From: Trichinella spiralis
Lineage: Eukaryota > Nematoda > Enoplea > Trichinellida > Trichinellidae
Direction: 5' to 3'
DNA: 49,292 nucleotides
NCBI GenBank assembly: GCA_000181795.3
Contig: ABIR03002144.1
Coordinates: 58,112-107,403, forward strand
Below, in pieces: positions 1 to 12,945 of the stretch; position 1 is the stretch's first letter, and the number at the start of each line of letters is the position of its first letter. The translations under genes were made by a program, and so were the position numbers. The notes below the pieces were generated by a model, which had not been told where the DNA came from, ran no database searches, and saw nothing but the letters and a program-made list of their open reading frames with translations.

Positions 1-650
1 TGAAAAATTTTACCGGCCATTATAGACGTCACGGATCAAACCAAACACTAAAAGAGGTCAAAGGTTACGCAATGAATTGTTATGTAATTAAAAATTTAGA
101 CCATTGAAATGAAAAAAATTGTAACTAATCCAAGCTGAACAATTTTAATCAATGAAAAGTTTCGGCGATAGAACCAATGGTATTACACCGTACTGTCAAC
201 ATATAACAAATATTTCAGAGCATAACCATTCTCCGCGTCATATATCCAGTTGATCTTCACACTGTACTTTCCCCGGTCAAATGGTCCAATGGCCAATATG
301 TATGGAAAAATGGAAAAGTGGCAATCACAATTTCACCACAACTGATTATCTTTAGCAATATATTGCTGCATAATGGGTTTTTAAAGCTGCCATAAAGAAC
401 TGACTGTTTTTGTCGTATATTCAGCTAAAATCAGTGACTGTTAAACAAACATCAAATAGGTCTGAGAGCACTTACAGACACCCATGAAACATACCGGAAT
501 ATGAATAGTAAACATGAAACAACAGCTTAAAAACGTCATAGAACCAAAAAATTAGCTGTGAAGGTGGAGCATAAAATTTTATCGAAAGTTTTGGAATGAA
601 TAGGGCTAATTACCTTTTTTCATGTCACAACACTTTTCCAAACATCGTTT

Positions 651-666
651 GTCTACATATGTAGAC
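651..666. repeat. 16-bp perfect palindrome
   Basis: GTCTACATATGTAGAC reads the same on both strands and has a CATATG centre. Such a site could bind a dimeric factor, but nothing nearby indicates a function. Confidence 0.8.
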
Positions 667-1384
667 AGGTGCCCGGATTTGGGTTAAAAGTGTTTTATTA
701 TATGCATCGATAAATAAGCATATTTAGTCATTGTAATATGCATTAAGTAATTAAAATATAGCCAATGGTGATTTTTTCTTTCATTTTTAAATCAAAATCA
801 AATAAAAATACCTATTTATTTCACTGAAATTACAGTAATAAAAATATTTAATTCAATTTATCAATTCAAGAAAATAAAAACTAATCATTTGAGACAATCA
901 GCACTGCATACTTATAAAAATCGTCTTCTAAATATGAATATAAATCATAAAATTATGCACATATATGCTTATATTTGAATAAAAATATAAAATTTAAATT
1001 ACTTAGGAAAAATTCAATTTAAATTGCTTAAAACTATAACCACCGTGTTTATGACAAATATAAAATGTGTTACTTTATTAATTAAACGTTTCTTTTTAAT
1101 AAGCATTGTAGATATAGTTTCTTGCTGTATTTCGAATTCAGCTTTTACCCAACGCATAATTGTATTCACAATGAAGCTGTACTATAGCAGATTATTAAAA
1201 TATAACTAATTAAAATAAAAAATTTATAGATCTATGGATTCATGAAATGAAATATTTTTTTGGTGATCTTAATATTTTCATGACAACTTATTATTTATAT
1301 ATTATTTTTATTATCATACTCCTTTGAATATTTTATTGTTATTACAGAACCTGTCTAAAATGTCCGTCTAGTAAGTAGATATGT

Positions 1385-1404
1385 GCACACACACACACAC
1401 ACAC
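1385..1404. repeat. CA dinucleotide microsatellite
   Basis: About ten CA units read directly from the sequence. Confidence 0.95.
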
Positions 1405-1776
1405 ATATACATATATTACCAAATAATAAAAAATGTTGTTCCATGTTCAAAATACAATGAAAGTTCAGATATGTAATGATAAATAAGTAACATTTATTTT
1501 CATTAAAAAAACTTTCGACAATGTTCAAATAAATGTACAATTTAAACAATAATTTTTATATTATAATCAAAAGTATAAAAATAATATAAAGTGGGCAAAT
1601 TATGTTTTTTCCCGTTAATTAAAAAAAGCATAAACTATTACCTCTTAAAAAAAGAAGATCTTTGTAAATATCTTTGATTTTAAATGTAGCTGCTAAAATG
1701 ATGAAACTTAGAATTATAGCAATGATGCCACAGAAACAAAAACTGTAATTTGGATTCATTATATATTTATAGCATC

Positions 1777-2056
1777 CAACAGACTTTTGGTTGATAATCA
1801 TATACCATCGGCAACTTTGGCATACCAATCATCACAGCTCGTGGACGTTTTGATTCTCCAACTAACAACAGCTGTGAACGATCGCTACGTGTGGTATTCG
1901 CACAACAAAAAACAATCACTCCTTCCTTGAATGACTTAAAGCTTAGTTTTTGTTCCAAACTGAAAAAACCTTTCTATTTCGGATATAAAAATCAGCAAAC
2001 GACAGAATGTTACATACAGTATTACTAAAATGCTGGTTGAATTTAATATTATAAAT
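1777..2056 (-). mobile_element. Tigger/pogo transposon fragment, internally deleted, no ends
   Basis: Read on the minus strand, this segment matches the 5' untranslated part and then a piece of the DDE-domain coding region of the Tigger copy at 18.44-19.87 kb. Over the last roughly 105 bp before the 1777 boundary I count about seven differences. The translated motif FKSFKEGVIVFCCANTTRS followed by LLLVGESKRPRAVMIGMPK is a recognisable stretch of a Tigger DDE endonuclease. It carries the same internal junction as the 18.4-kb copy: the segment encoding EQKL, which in the 44.2-kb copy opens the helix-turn-helix domain, runs straight into the middle of the DDE domain. Both terminal inverted repeats are missing. 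It cannot encode a working transposase. Confidence 0.8.
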
Positions 2057-2200
2057 GTAAATATTGTGAATAATATTGTATAATGATGCAAGTTTGTATT
2101 ATAAAAATATTTGATAAAATTCCACTCTAGAAGCATGGCAAAATCAATTTACATGCATGTTGAACAATGAAAACCAGTCAATTGCCGGAAAGCAAAAATC

Positions 2201-5200
2201 TTATGCAAAACTATCGAAATCTAGCAGTCCAAGACTTTTAATCTTTTTATACTGATTTGGAATTTCAAGCAGTGCTTCGAGAACGAAAGCTAATTCAGGT
2301 TGTGAGGAATTCGACGTCACCTGATGAAAATTGACAAAATGGAAATTATCCCATTTCCGTTTAGGAAGCGATTCGTCAAATGCCTCAAAAAAAATTAATC
2401 CATACAAATTGAATAATTTATCAACAAAAACAAACCCGCATCATATCCCAAGGTCCGTCTCCAACGCCGACTACAATTATAGAAAGTGGGTACTTGCAAG
2501 CGGATACAATAGCATCCCGGGTAGCCTTTTCATTTGTAACTTGACCATCAGCCACAATGACAAGAATGTGATACTTAAAAGTAATAAAATGGTTTGATTT
2601 TAGCAACGTTTTAAAAGTAAATAATCACTCACAGTTTTCACTTTTTTGCATATTTTGGTTGCTTCATGAATTAAGGGTGCAAAATTTGTTGGGCCGCAAA
2701 GAATAACTTCCGGCGTGATCGTGTTGTAAACATTTAAAACCTGCAAGTGCAAAAAAAATGTATGCTTCACAGCACAATTTTAGCTATTAAAAATCCAATC
2801 TACAAATAGTTTTTTTAGAAAATCTTAATTAAAAATATATATCAAATAATTCGTCATTATGAAATAATGAATAAATATACTTATATAATTGAATTTAGAA
2901 TTCTTCTTTTTGCTGTGCAATTTTTGCTGATAATAAAATAAAATAAAATATTTCCTCTAAAGTTCTAATGATCTAATGACTGATATTCACTGATTTAATT
3001 TATTTGGAAAAAATTTTTAACAAAACCGTTTTACCTCTTCAAAACTATGACATTCGCCATCCTTTTTTAATGGAAATACTGACATATCAGACGTATACAC
3101 ATCGCCAAAGCCAAATGCAGAAATAGTGCCCCCGTTTGAAAATGGAGCTAAAGTTTTACCCATAATAGTGATGACCTGAATAATAATGAGACAAGACAGA
3201 GAGACTTTGAAAAATTGAGCAACAGCGAATAGCAGAAACGTACTTGCTGGTATGGATTTTGAATAACCGAGTCAATGGTATGCAAACTTTTGTGATCGAA
3301 TGAATTTTCGCCTTGATATTTATTGCTAGCCGTATAATCGATGCCTGTAACAAAGTAATGGTTAAATAAAATCGATAAGACAATGAATGCAGTACACAGC
3401 GTAAAATGGAATTTCAACTGAACGTAACTTTTACATTATTTTTCATGTATAAAATAAATATATGGTAAAATTTCAAATACAAATAAGCATTTCAAGGAGA
3501 GAAAATGATGTGATGATGATGATGATAATGATAGAGATTACATTTACCAAAAATGAGATTGCTCGACTCTAAGCCAGCTCGGCGCATCACATCACTAATC
3601 GCTTCCAATGTAGAGAGTTTGTCAACGGCTTGGGTAACCGAAGTAGCTCCGACAACTTCAAGCAAACTGCTAACCATAGGCGGACTGGAAATTCCATCTT
3701 GGCCGGCGAAATATTTTCCAACGTTGTTCTGGTCGCAGCTGATTGATTTTCTCAATAAACTTCCACTTGACAATTTTGTCACAGCTTCTGTTGCATTTTC
3801 ATTCTCTTTACTCTTGACTGAAGGTTCGTCACTGTCGATTTCTGTCGCGGTGGTGTGCTCTTCATCGCACGTTTCACCACCGCATGCGTTCGATTCTTGG
3901 TTGATATGTGGCAAAGCGGCAACGGTATAAACCAACTGCGACCGAGCAAATACGGACGGATCAGAGCTGCAATTGCCATCGTTCGACGCTGACGACGACT
4001 TTTCACTGTCGCAGGCAATTTCATTTCCCAAAACTGACGACAATTCTTCCGCTTGGCGTGGCAGTTCCACTTGAACTACACCATCCCTGCTGCCTATTTC
4101 TACCGATGGTTCTGCTGCTGCTGCTGTTACTACTACTACTGACGACGATGCGTTTTCTTCACTACGATGTTCTGAATGAATTTCAACTGTACGAACAATT
4201 TCCGTTTCCATTTTTTCTGTTCTTGAATACGTTTTCTCCGATTTGGATGAGCTATCATTTTTCAAATTCTTATCATCATCATCATCATCAGGAACATTAA
4301 AATGAACTTCAATATCAACGTCTCGTTCGAATATGGTTTCACTTTGTTCACTTTTTCTTCTTTCTTGTAAAATTTCACAAGCAGAATTCACCTGTTTTTT
4401 CCCATCCGACTTTATCATTTTATCCGACGTTTCACCGTCGCATGTCGAAGTCGAACTATCAGAAGCAGAAGTCGATTTCACTGCCTGCAAACTGCCCCAC
4501 CGTGCAGCAGCTTGCCTCTCTTCACCTTCGCCAGGCTGTGACTTTTCTTCTACATCTACAACAAAAACTGAATGCACCTGAATTTCACTATTTTCACTGC
4601 CCGTAATTTGTGCCGTCGTTTCGTCATTCTCTGTCGAACAGAATGAAACTGCTTTTGCTACTTCATTTGATGCATCCAATTTGTTTGACACTGTCAAATC
4701 TTCTCTTTCTTCTTCTAATAATTTACGCACTGGGATGACAGTTTCCAAATTATCCAAAGCATCGTCATTTTTGTTGCAAATTTCTGCAACGTTCATTCCA
4801 CATGCACTAGCACTCCCAATGATGACCTTCGGCTCTACAATTTGTTCATCAATTGCCAAAAACGAAGCTTCTTCAGATTGTACACTTTTTGATGCGAATC
4901 CGTTATTTTCAATTACATCACGTGCAACATGCAAAAGGCCTTCGTGCATATTATCATCTTTGCCAATGTTGCCGTTATCAGAAAAGTCTGATTTCACGTG
5001 TTCCACCTCTTCTGACTTGAAAGAAAACTTTGATGATGATCTGTCACCGTGTTTTCGACCTCTTCTTCTTCTTCTTCTTCTTCTTCTTTCTCCTCCTTTG
5101 TTGCAGTATACCTCATTCTGAGACTGCTCATTTTCATCTTTTTCATCACCTTCTTGTTTTTTTACATCACAATCAACGACATACAATTCTAAGTTTCTCC

Positions 5201-7754
5201 CGTCTGTACATGACATGCAATCAGATGTAGGTTCACTAGCAGTGCTGGCAGCTCCAGTAGAACTGCATTCAGTAGAAATAGAATGTTGTAGATTATTTTC
5301 AGAGTTCCTGGTGTGAAACATTACAAATTTCGTATCTTTGTCTTTAGCATGCAATTTCATTTTTTCATCATCAACTGACTGTGTTGAACTCACAGCAGAA
5401 GATGCCTGCTGAAGAACAACTTCTGTCAACAGTGGCTGACCTTTCTCCACATCATCCTTTTGTGCACTTTCATCGAACAAAAGTTGCTCTAAAGTTAATG
5501 TTAAATTTGTCTTCTCACTTCGTTCCAATGCAGCTTTCGATGCAATAAACAATTCATCCGATTGTGGAAAATCAGTCGAAGATATTTTTTCGTGCTCAGA
5601 GCTCACGGAATGCAATTGAATGAATTCTTTTTTTCCCACATTTGTTGTTGAATTCTTGTCATCAGCTTCACCGTGCTTGTTTTTTGTTATTTTACGCAAC
5701 ATCTTTTCATTTTTTCGTGCAATTTTTTCCACCTCTACCAAGTCAACATCGTTAACGCTACTAATTTCACGTGGAGTGTCCGAAAATTCTGCTGATTCAG
5801 TATTCAGATAAGTTGTTCTATTGTCATTATTCACTGTTAATAATAATTCTGATTGCCTGGATAAATTATCGGTATTTTTTTCCTCGACATCATCTGAGTT
5901 AGGTTCTGTGGTTGTTTTTTTCGTCGAATCGACTTCTGCTAATTGGACTTCATTGTCCACTGGTTTCTGACAAAAATCTGCAACTGGTGAGTCAGTATCT
6001 CGAAATGAGGTAATATCCATTTTCGAATAAAAATTATCCGAAAAAGTAGAATCAGATTCTTGAAAATGTGCACTGCTAGGAGGATTTTGGAAAAATTCAA
6101 CAGAGATATCTTCGTCATCAGGTAGGATGCCCACTGACTTTGCAAAATTCTGAGATTCCGTAAAAACAACGCTATCGGTTAATAGAATAGTAGAATTATT
6201 GTTAATTGTTGCCAGGCCGTTTGGATGATATTTTTCATCATGTTTGAAGGTTTCAATGGGATTTGTGCTGTGATTATTGCTTTCAGGATGCAAATTAAGC
6301 GGTTCGGTTTCAGCATATTGTTGATGATCCGAAGAATTTTGTGCTAGTTGAACAATGGTGAAAGCATTGGAGAAAGCAACGTCGTCCAAAGGAAGAAGCG
6401 GTTTTTCCAAGTCAAAGGACGACGACGAAACTGCTGCTGTTGCTGCTTCAATATTAGAAACAGTGGTGGTGGTTGAAGAAGATTCTAAGTTTGGGGTATC
6501 ATCAGACTGAGCATGCCGAGTTTGATTAGAAGAAGAAACAACAAACAGTGCGACGTTGTTGTTATCTCTATCATTGGTGATTGATTTTTCTTCTGAAAAT
6601 GAGCGTTCATCAGAAGAGCTGTTCCTCAAAAACAAAGTGAAGTGAAATTTGTCCAAACCTTCTTCATCAGAAGAGTTTTGATCGTGCTTTTCGCTTTCAC
6701 GCTCAGAATTTACGAGTAACTGCATGTTCGCAAAAGCAGATTCACTGTGTTCAATTTGTTTCTCAAATACACCGGATTCATCATCATTCGGCAGACTTTT
6801 CATCATCGCACAACTGTTCAAAGCCATCTCACGGGACTGAAGTAGAACAACATCATTTCGATCTTTCAGGCAATCATCTACAACAAAAATTAAATTACAA
6901 TCCCATTTTATTTCATTTGTGCAAAAAAAAACTTACTTTGTAATGATAATTGTAAAAAATCGTCCGCACAGATTTCTCGTTGATGCATTTCTAAAATTGC
7001 GCAATTGACTATTATTTAATGTGAATTGAATGAAAATTTCTTCAGTGCCAAAAAATCTCTTTCAAATCCCACGCAGTAATTCAACTGAATAAAAACAACT
7101 CTGAACAATAATTAATCGAAGCTAAGACAGAAGAAAAGGCCGAAAACACATCTAATACACACCACCTCTACCTACCCTCCCCCCTCCTACTGTTGTTGGT
7201 TTATTTATTTCATAAATTTTTTTAACACTACACGTTATGAAAAGAAGAAAAAAAGAAAAATAAGTGGAAAGAAAGAAGCGGCTTTTTGTTTTCCTCAATA
7301 AAACAAAACAAAGCTTACCAGCAGCAGCAATGCATTGTTGTTCAAAGTGTGGTGGTCGCTTGTTGGGGGAGGATATTGGATCAAAATTGCCAAAATTGTG
7401 GTCTTGCTTGAGTGACCGTTTGATGTGAACAATTTCCGCTTCTTTTGCTTGATTTGAGACAGTTACTATTGGCGAAGCAGCTCGTTGTGGTCGGCTAATT
7501 TGTTCACTGGTCGTCGTATCAACAACAATGCTTCTTCCCCTCCGTCTCCTCCTGCTGGATGCCAAAAGCCAATAATACAGAACGCTAATCGTAACAACAG
7601 CAATCATGGTGATCACCGGTTGCCAGTAGAACCAGAAAAGTAATGTTCTACTGTCGTCGCAGTCGTCGTCGTCGAAATGTTCATCGAAATACAAATCGTC
7701 GTAATCGACAATTTCTCGATAATCGTCCTCTTCAAAACTGGCTAATACTGCCAT
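2201..7754 (-). CDS. Membrane-anchored copine-type VWA domain protein with giant disordered region
   Basis: Eight exons join with consistent phase (minus strand): 7754-7319, 6990-6937, 6877-3548, 3344-3244, 3175-3035, 2740-2633, 2573-2436, 2383-2201. They give about 1,496 residues. The start [12 protein letters not shown] was chosen because a TTTCAG acceptor ends at 7760, just upstream. Residues 1-36 are very acidic, about 38-66 form one hydrophobic segment, and a run of five arginines follows, which predicts that the rest is cytoplasmic. Residues about 160-1270 are acidic, Ser-rich and low in complexity, with a nine-Arg run and a six-Asp run. The C-terminal 225 residues are a copine/RGLG-like VWA domain. 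MIDAS residues are visible as D1276-x-T-x-S in IDYTAS, T1372 in GPTNF and D1399 in [15 protein letters not shown] and FVNFH are family hallmarks. No C2 domain and no RING is present, unlike classical copines and plant RGLG ligases. VWA domains of this family bind divalent metal and partner proteins. The VWA assignment is firm; the joining of exons 1 and 2 to the large exon rests on phase and splice consensus. Confidence 0.85.
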
Positions 7755-7775
7755 AAAAACTGAAATTAAAATTCC
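7755..7775 (-). promoter_or_regulatory. Candidate 3' splice or trans-splice acceptor upstream of the copine-VWA start
   Basis: On the minus strand the start codon is preceded by TTTAATTTCAG and five bases. This matches the nematode 3' splice consensus, so the mRNA could begin by spliced-leader addition or with a separate 5' UTR exon. The sequence alone does not decide between these. Confidence 0.4.
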
Positions 7776-10700
7776 AATTAAAGACAAACTTTCTGCTAAC
7801 TCTAGATAAATAGAAAATTTAATTAATTGAAACAAAAAATCTAGGTGACCTCAGTAAAGCTTAATGAATGAATGAATTAGAACAGCAACGACCGATGCGG
7901 TGTCAGTATATATATATATACTGACCTTTTTGCCTGTTCTAATCTTACTTTTTTCCACTATATTACTATTGAGATGATAATTGTTTCATTTGTTACACTG
8001 GTCAATTGGTTTCACATTAAAGCTGTCCTCTCTCTTTCAACTTGTTCATTTTCAGTAAGTACAGCGAAAAATTTAAAAACTGTGCAAATAGACAAATTAC
8101 AGTTTCAACCAATCATTCAAATCAAACTTCTTGAAAAATTTCCAAATTTATTAAAAATTGTACAACAATGTTATTTATTAAAAAGAAAAAAAAATAAAAC
8201 TGAACTGAAATTGAAGAATCAATTATTTTTCAAAAAATCATCATTTCATCTTTATTTTTTTTGCAATAATTTTCCCAAAAATTCTCACTGCATGAATTGT
8301 TACGTTTTTTTTACAGAAACAAAATATTCATTCTGCTCATATTGATTGCACAGTTATTTCTTTTTTGAAATTAAAAATTATTCACAAAATCTTTTTAATG
8401 CTTTATACTATATCGTAAATTTGAAAAAAATAAAATCTGATACAAACACAAAAATATCTTTCATCAAACCAATAATCAATTCAACTGACGTGAATGGGGG
8501 ATGCTTTGTTTTAATAAAATATACGTTTTCATGAACACTAACCCAGATAACAAAGAAATATTTTAAAAAATGTATGTATTTCATTGGTTCTCTGATGCAA
8601 TATGTATATGGTCAATTATGAAAAAAAAGATTTTTTTTAAAGAAAATTATAAATATATTCAATGCTATTATTTTATTGTAAAATTAACTAAATTGTATAT
8701 ATGTATATATATATATATATATACTTACATAACATTGGACAGTCAACAAAAATTATATCAACTGAAGAAAATTGAAAAAAAATGAGCAGTGCTGATTGAT
8801 AGAGCTCAGGAAATTTGAATAATGTTTCACGTTAATTCATGACGAAGCAAGCGGACGGACAAGACAGTAAGAAAATCAAAAATAGTTGTTGAATGAGCTT
8901 TTGCAAATGATGCGCCCAGTTGAATGAAATCAGTGGAAAATAGTACGATTTATTTATTTATTTTTGATACGTTCACGGAGTAGCATTAAAGTTGACTTTA
9001 AGCAAACCAGCTTTCTCAGCTCTTACTTAGCTCTCTGGTAAAACGCAAAAGGGGGAGGGAAATGTGAAAGAGAAGAAAGAAACTGAATGAATTGCAACTG
9101 ATTGGAGTGGCTTTTACAATCTCGTTTTATTTCCACTTTCATCTGGCATTCAGCTTTCTGGACCGTTGAAAAACAAACACCTCGGAAAGAACAATTCACT
9201 AATAATTTGTGGAATACAATTTTATAAAAAGCAAAGAAAAAAGAAAGTAACAATAACTTCAATTTTTATAATAAAAAAAAAACTATTCTACCTACATGTG
9301 CATGCTTTTTTTAAAATAGAAATAATAATAATATACTAAAATATCAATCTTGCCATTTGCAAAACCAACTGCGACGAGGATGGACGGGAAAAATTAAACT
9401 GAATTTCAACTGGCGTGGAAATTGGAAAAGAAAAAAAATAAATAATTTACACCGGAAAATATCCGCAAACATCGCATCACAAACTTACTTTTTTTGACAT
9501 GTTGGACAAAAATCAGTCGCCTACATACAGTATGAAAGTAACAGTACGAGTTTGGATTAATGGAAAAAAAAAACGAAAAATGTACAAAAATACACTGCCC
9601 GAGCAGTTGATTTGGTGAAAGTCAATGCCAAAGACGACAAATCGGACAAAAAGAAGAAAGCTATAATAAAAAGCAAATTTTAAAAATTGCATCTCTTCTT
9701 CAATGACGCGACATGCACGACAATTAGCCGCCAGCTACAACATCAGCCGGCCAGCCAGCCCCAATTTCACATTCCACTGAAAAATGAAGGCATACTAGTT
9801 GGATTTGTTGTTGTTGGTTTTTTCTTATTCTTCTTCATCTTCAAGCCAAGCGCTTCAAATTTCACTCGACACATATTCACAAACATCGAAGCAAAATATT
9901 ATTTAACACAAACATGGCTCTACTTGAAATTCAAATAATTCAATTTATTATTGAAAATTAAGCGTGTCCTTTGGTTGAAGAAACAAACTACACGCAAATA
10001 CTACAGTGAACAAAATTCCACTGCAGCAACTCGAATAAAACAACAACCACTACAGTAAGCAAATTTCACTTTGCCATTACTTCGCAATTTTACATTCAAC
10101 TGTACAAATAATTATTTTTTAATTAATAAAATGAACCAAAATAAAAATAACAAAAAAACACAAAATAACGATTTACAACACATCCACAAAAGTGTAATCA
10201 TCGAACAAATAATAAATCCACCCATAAGACAGAGAAGAAATGGAAAAAAAAAACACAACATCTACCTGATCATTTCGGATGACAACCATTTTTGCATGAA
10301 AATAAACCGCAATGTTCGTGGTAATGACTTTTTGTAGATAATTTTGACGGCAAAAATTTACCCAATGCTTGTTCACAAAGTGAACAAACAATTTATGCTA
10401 CAAGCAGCAGAAAATTGACGACCTTCGAATAAATACTAATCGCAAAAACGGTGGGCGAATTGGGCGAACAAAATTTTTCTTTTCGTCATCACTCAATCAA
10501 TATTTGCCCCAAAATCAGCCTACTTGCTTCCTGTACAAGTGAAAAATTGATGGGGTCGATTTGTTATTTCCATCAAAACCATGCCGCATCGAAATTTGAT
10601 TGGCTACAAATTTCTTTCATTGGTTTTTTAAGCTGCCTGACCAATTTTCATTTCGACTGTCATCTGTGATAAATATATTTTGTTGTCTGTCGTCTGGTTT

Positions 10701-11269
10701 CGAAAAGCTAAATTTTACTGGTTGTCGTTTGTTGTAATGCGTTCTATTTGTCAAATTTTGGTTTCTTTATTCTATTTATATTCAAAAATTACTATTTTTC
10801 ATGATACTTATTTGATGAAATTAATTATTTTAATGAAATTCACAGTAAAATGATGAATCCACCACCACCACCACCGGGCACCTTTTTTTTAAGTGATCTT
10901 TCTCACTAATAACGACCGTAACTTCTAAATTTCTATACATTTGCACCCATGCAGCGTATTTTATCCTATACCTAAATAAACTAATCCTTAATAACAATGG
11001 ACACACGTTGCACATTGGGCATACACTTTGGAACATTTCCAATAAAACGAAAGATAATTTTTATATCTGACCGATTGGCTACAAGATGCTATTCAGAATT
11101 ATCAGACATAATGAGAATAAAGAATAGTAACAGGAATTTTTAACTGAATTTTTTTTGTTTGTTGAAATCTGGTATGTCGATTCAATATCCACATCTGGGC
11201 AAAATGTAGGAAAATCGATAATCTGTCTAAAAAATCTAGAATGTAGTGCCGACAGTTTTAATTTATCCA
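7776..11269. other. AT-rich intergenic region
   Basis: The stretch holds TA runs (about 7905-7921 and 8696-8722) and many poly-A/T tracts. Open frames are short and biased towards Lys, Asn and Phe, as expected from AT-rich non-coding DNA. It may contain the promoter of the minus-strand copine-VWA gene; no core element can be assigned. Confidence 0.5.
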
Positions 11270-12040
11270 CAAATGGTACACCACTGGCTGACATCGAAGA
11301 ATGCGATGTCCATTGCCCTGTGAAATGAAAAAACTTCAACAGTTTTTCTGCTCGATGACGTCCATTTTTCCTCCTTTCTGTTAGCATCATCAAAGTGCTT
11401 GACTTTTATCACGCCGAGTGGATGAATACTGTTCAAAAGAATGTCAGTAAATCGTCCGATAAATTACGTTTTACCCAACAATTATATCAGATTTATGCAT
11501 AAAATGCTTTTCCGTTTCTTGGGAATTTGTTCTGATGAGTAGCTAAAGGCGATATTAGTACAATGGGAAAATCAACAAGTGATAAATTGCCCACAGCTGC
11601 AGTTGTCAGCTAAAACTAGGCCTGGCAACTGCTAATTTGTTAGCATCGAAAATACTTTTCTAATTTTAGCATAACTGTTTCTCTGAAAATCTTTCTTGCT
11701 TGCAATCAAAGAATTTCATTATTTTATTCTTTACGAAGTTTTGCTCTCTTTTACCAGTGTTATCGTTTTCCTTCCAGTTTTATCTAAAATAAAAAATAAT
11801 CTGGAATTTCATTTACAAAAATAAACAAACAAATTTAGTTATATATATATATAGTGTAAATTGTAAACTTTGTTTTTCAACATCTGAACTAAACCGACTA
11901 ATGCGTTGGTGAACACCCAAGTTTCCATTACTTTAGAATCTGCATTTGCAACCTTTCAATGCTAACGAAACGTTTAAACATTCAGCATCAAAAGCAGCGC
12001 TTATGATTCAGCCGACCTGTTTGTTGTTGCATTTTAAAAT
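11270..12040 (+). repeat. Dispersed repeat R, copy A
   Basis: The segment aligns along nearly its whole length with the reverse complement of 42900-43650. Anchors are a stretch around 11560-11650 with the words CAACAAGTGATAAATTGCCC and GCTAATTTGTTAGCAT, and a stretch around 11945-12030 with GCATTTGCAACCTTTCAA and GCATCAAAAGCAG. No protein domain and no terminal repeats were recognised. It is probably an old non-autonomous element of unknown class. Its borders are good to about 30 bp. Confidence 0.75.
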
Positions 12041-12244
12041 TATTTTATATAACAAGTAAACGTCAAGCAAAATTTTTCATACAAACAACAAACCTCATCA
12101 GCATGTATAAAAAAAAGCACGGATGAATGTTTGAAAAAGAAAGGAACTTTGTAAAGATTAAAGTAAAATTTCTGTAAAGATTTGAATAGAACACTCCCAG
12201 TATAAGCAGAAAATTAATCAAATGCTAACAATTTAGTAGTTTTC

Positions 12245-12312
12245 ACGTATTGGTTTAGCTGGAAAGCTGCAACTGTGGACAATTTGTCAATTGTGTATTT
12301 TCCCTTTGTATT
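12245..12312 (-). repeat. Dispersed repeat R, short fragment
   Basis: About 60 bp including TTTCCCTTTGTATTAAAATC match the middle of repeat R at 43340-43400. Here it runs in the same direction as the 43-kb copy and opposite to the neighbouring copy A, from which it is about 200 bp away. Confidence 0.65.
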
Positions 12313-12913
12313 AAAATCGCCTTCACTACCAACAATTGATCCATCCATTCAATCATTTCACAATTTGCTCGTTTTCTTTTCATACAGATAATAAATTTAC
12401 AAGACGAAAAACAAACTACATATAACAAATGTATCTGTACAACTGAACTTACCATTTCATTGTAAAACAAACATTTCCAATATTTCAACACAACAACAAG
12501 AAAGACACAGTTCTTACGCATTATTTGAACCTGGAAAAATTTGTTCCGCTGTATGAGTGCTGCTAGATGCCAGATAGGCAAAAAATGCTTCGAAGAGGGA
12601 CTGCTGCTAGATGAAACTGAAACAAGAAAAAAATTGTCTCTGAAAACAATTGTTCATAAATTTCAACGTCAACTTTTTTTCAACTGAACAAAATATAAAA
12701 AAAGAATTATATTTTAGCAAAATCAACAAGAAAAGTTCCGTTGTGTGAATTCATATTCACATTTACTCACGGTGTCAATTTTGATGTTGAAAATGCAGAA
12801 GAATTTTGCAAAACATGCCAATTATTAATTTCGCAAATTATTGAAACTATTTTTTTAAAGAAATACTGCAAATGTATAAAAATTTACAAAAACTAATTCA
12901 GCCAAAGAAGATC

Positions 12914-12945
12914 AAAAAAAAGAAAAAGAAAAAGAAAAAGAAAAA
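12914..12945. repeat. AAAAG pentamer microsatellite
   Basis: Four to five near-perfect tandem units of AAAAAG/AAAAG type are visible. Confidence 0.85.

Larger units (their letters stand above)
1..1776. other. AT-rich region without recognisable gene
   Basis: No exon with coding character and matching splice sites was found on either strand. The stretch holds a 16-bp palindrome at 651-666 and a CA microsatellite at 1385-1404. It lies downstream of the copine-VWA gene, which is transcribed towards it. Confidence 0.5.

Noticed and set aside
3345-3417. A minus-strand signal-peptide-like start ([19 protein letters not shown]) in front of the VWA exon
   Set aside because: It lies in the intron before exon 4. 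The TTGTTACAG acceptor at 3345 and exact phase from the large exon ([10 protein letters not shown] to IDYTAS) match the known copine/RGLG sequence across the junction.
3553-5811. Several plus-strand open frames of 60-146 codons
   Set aside because: They are antisense shadows of the large low-complexity exon of the copine-VWA gene.
9023-10691. Open frames of 70-90 codons in the 9-10.7 kb stretch
   Set aside because: Lys/Asn/Phe/Ile-rich composition, no splice signals in phase and no motifs; typical of AT-rich non-coding DNA.
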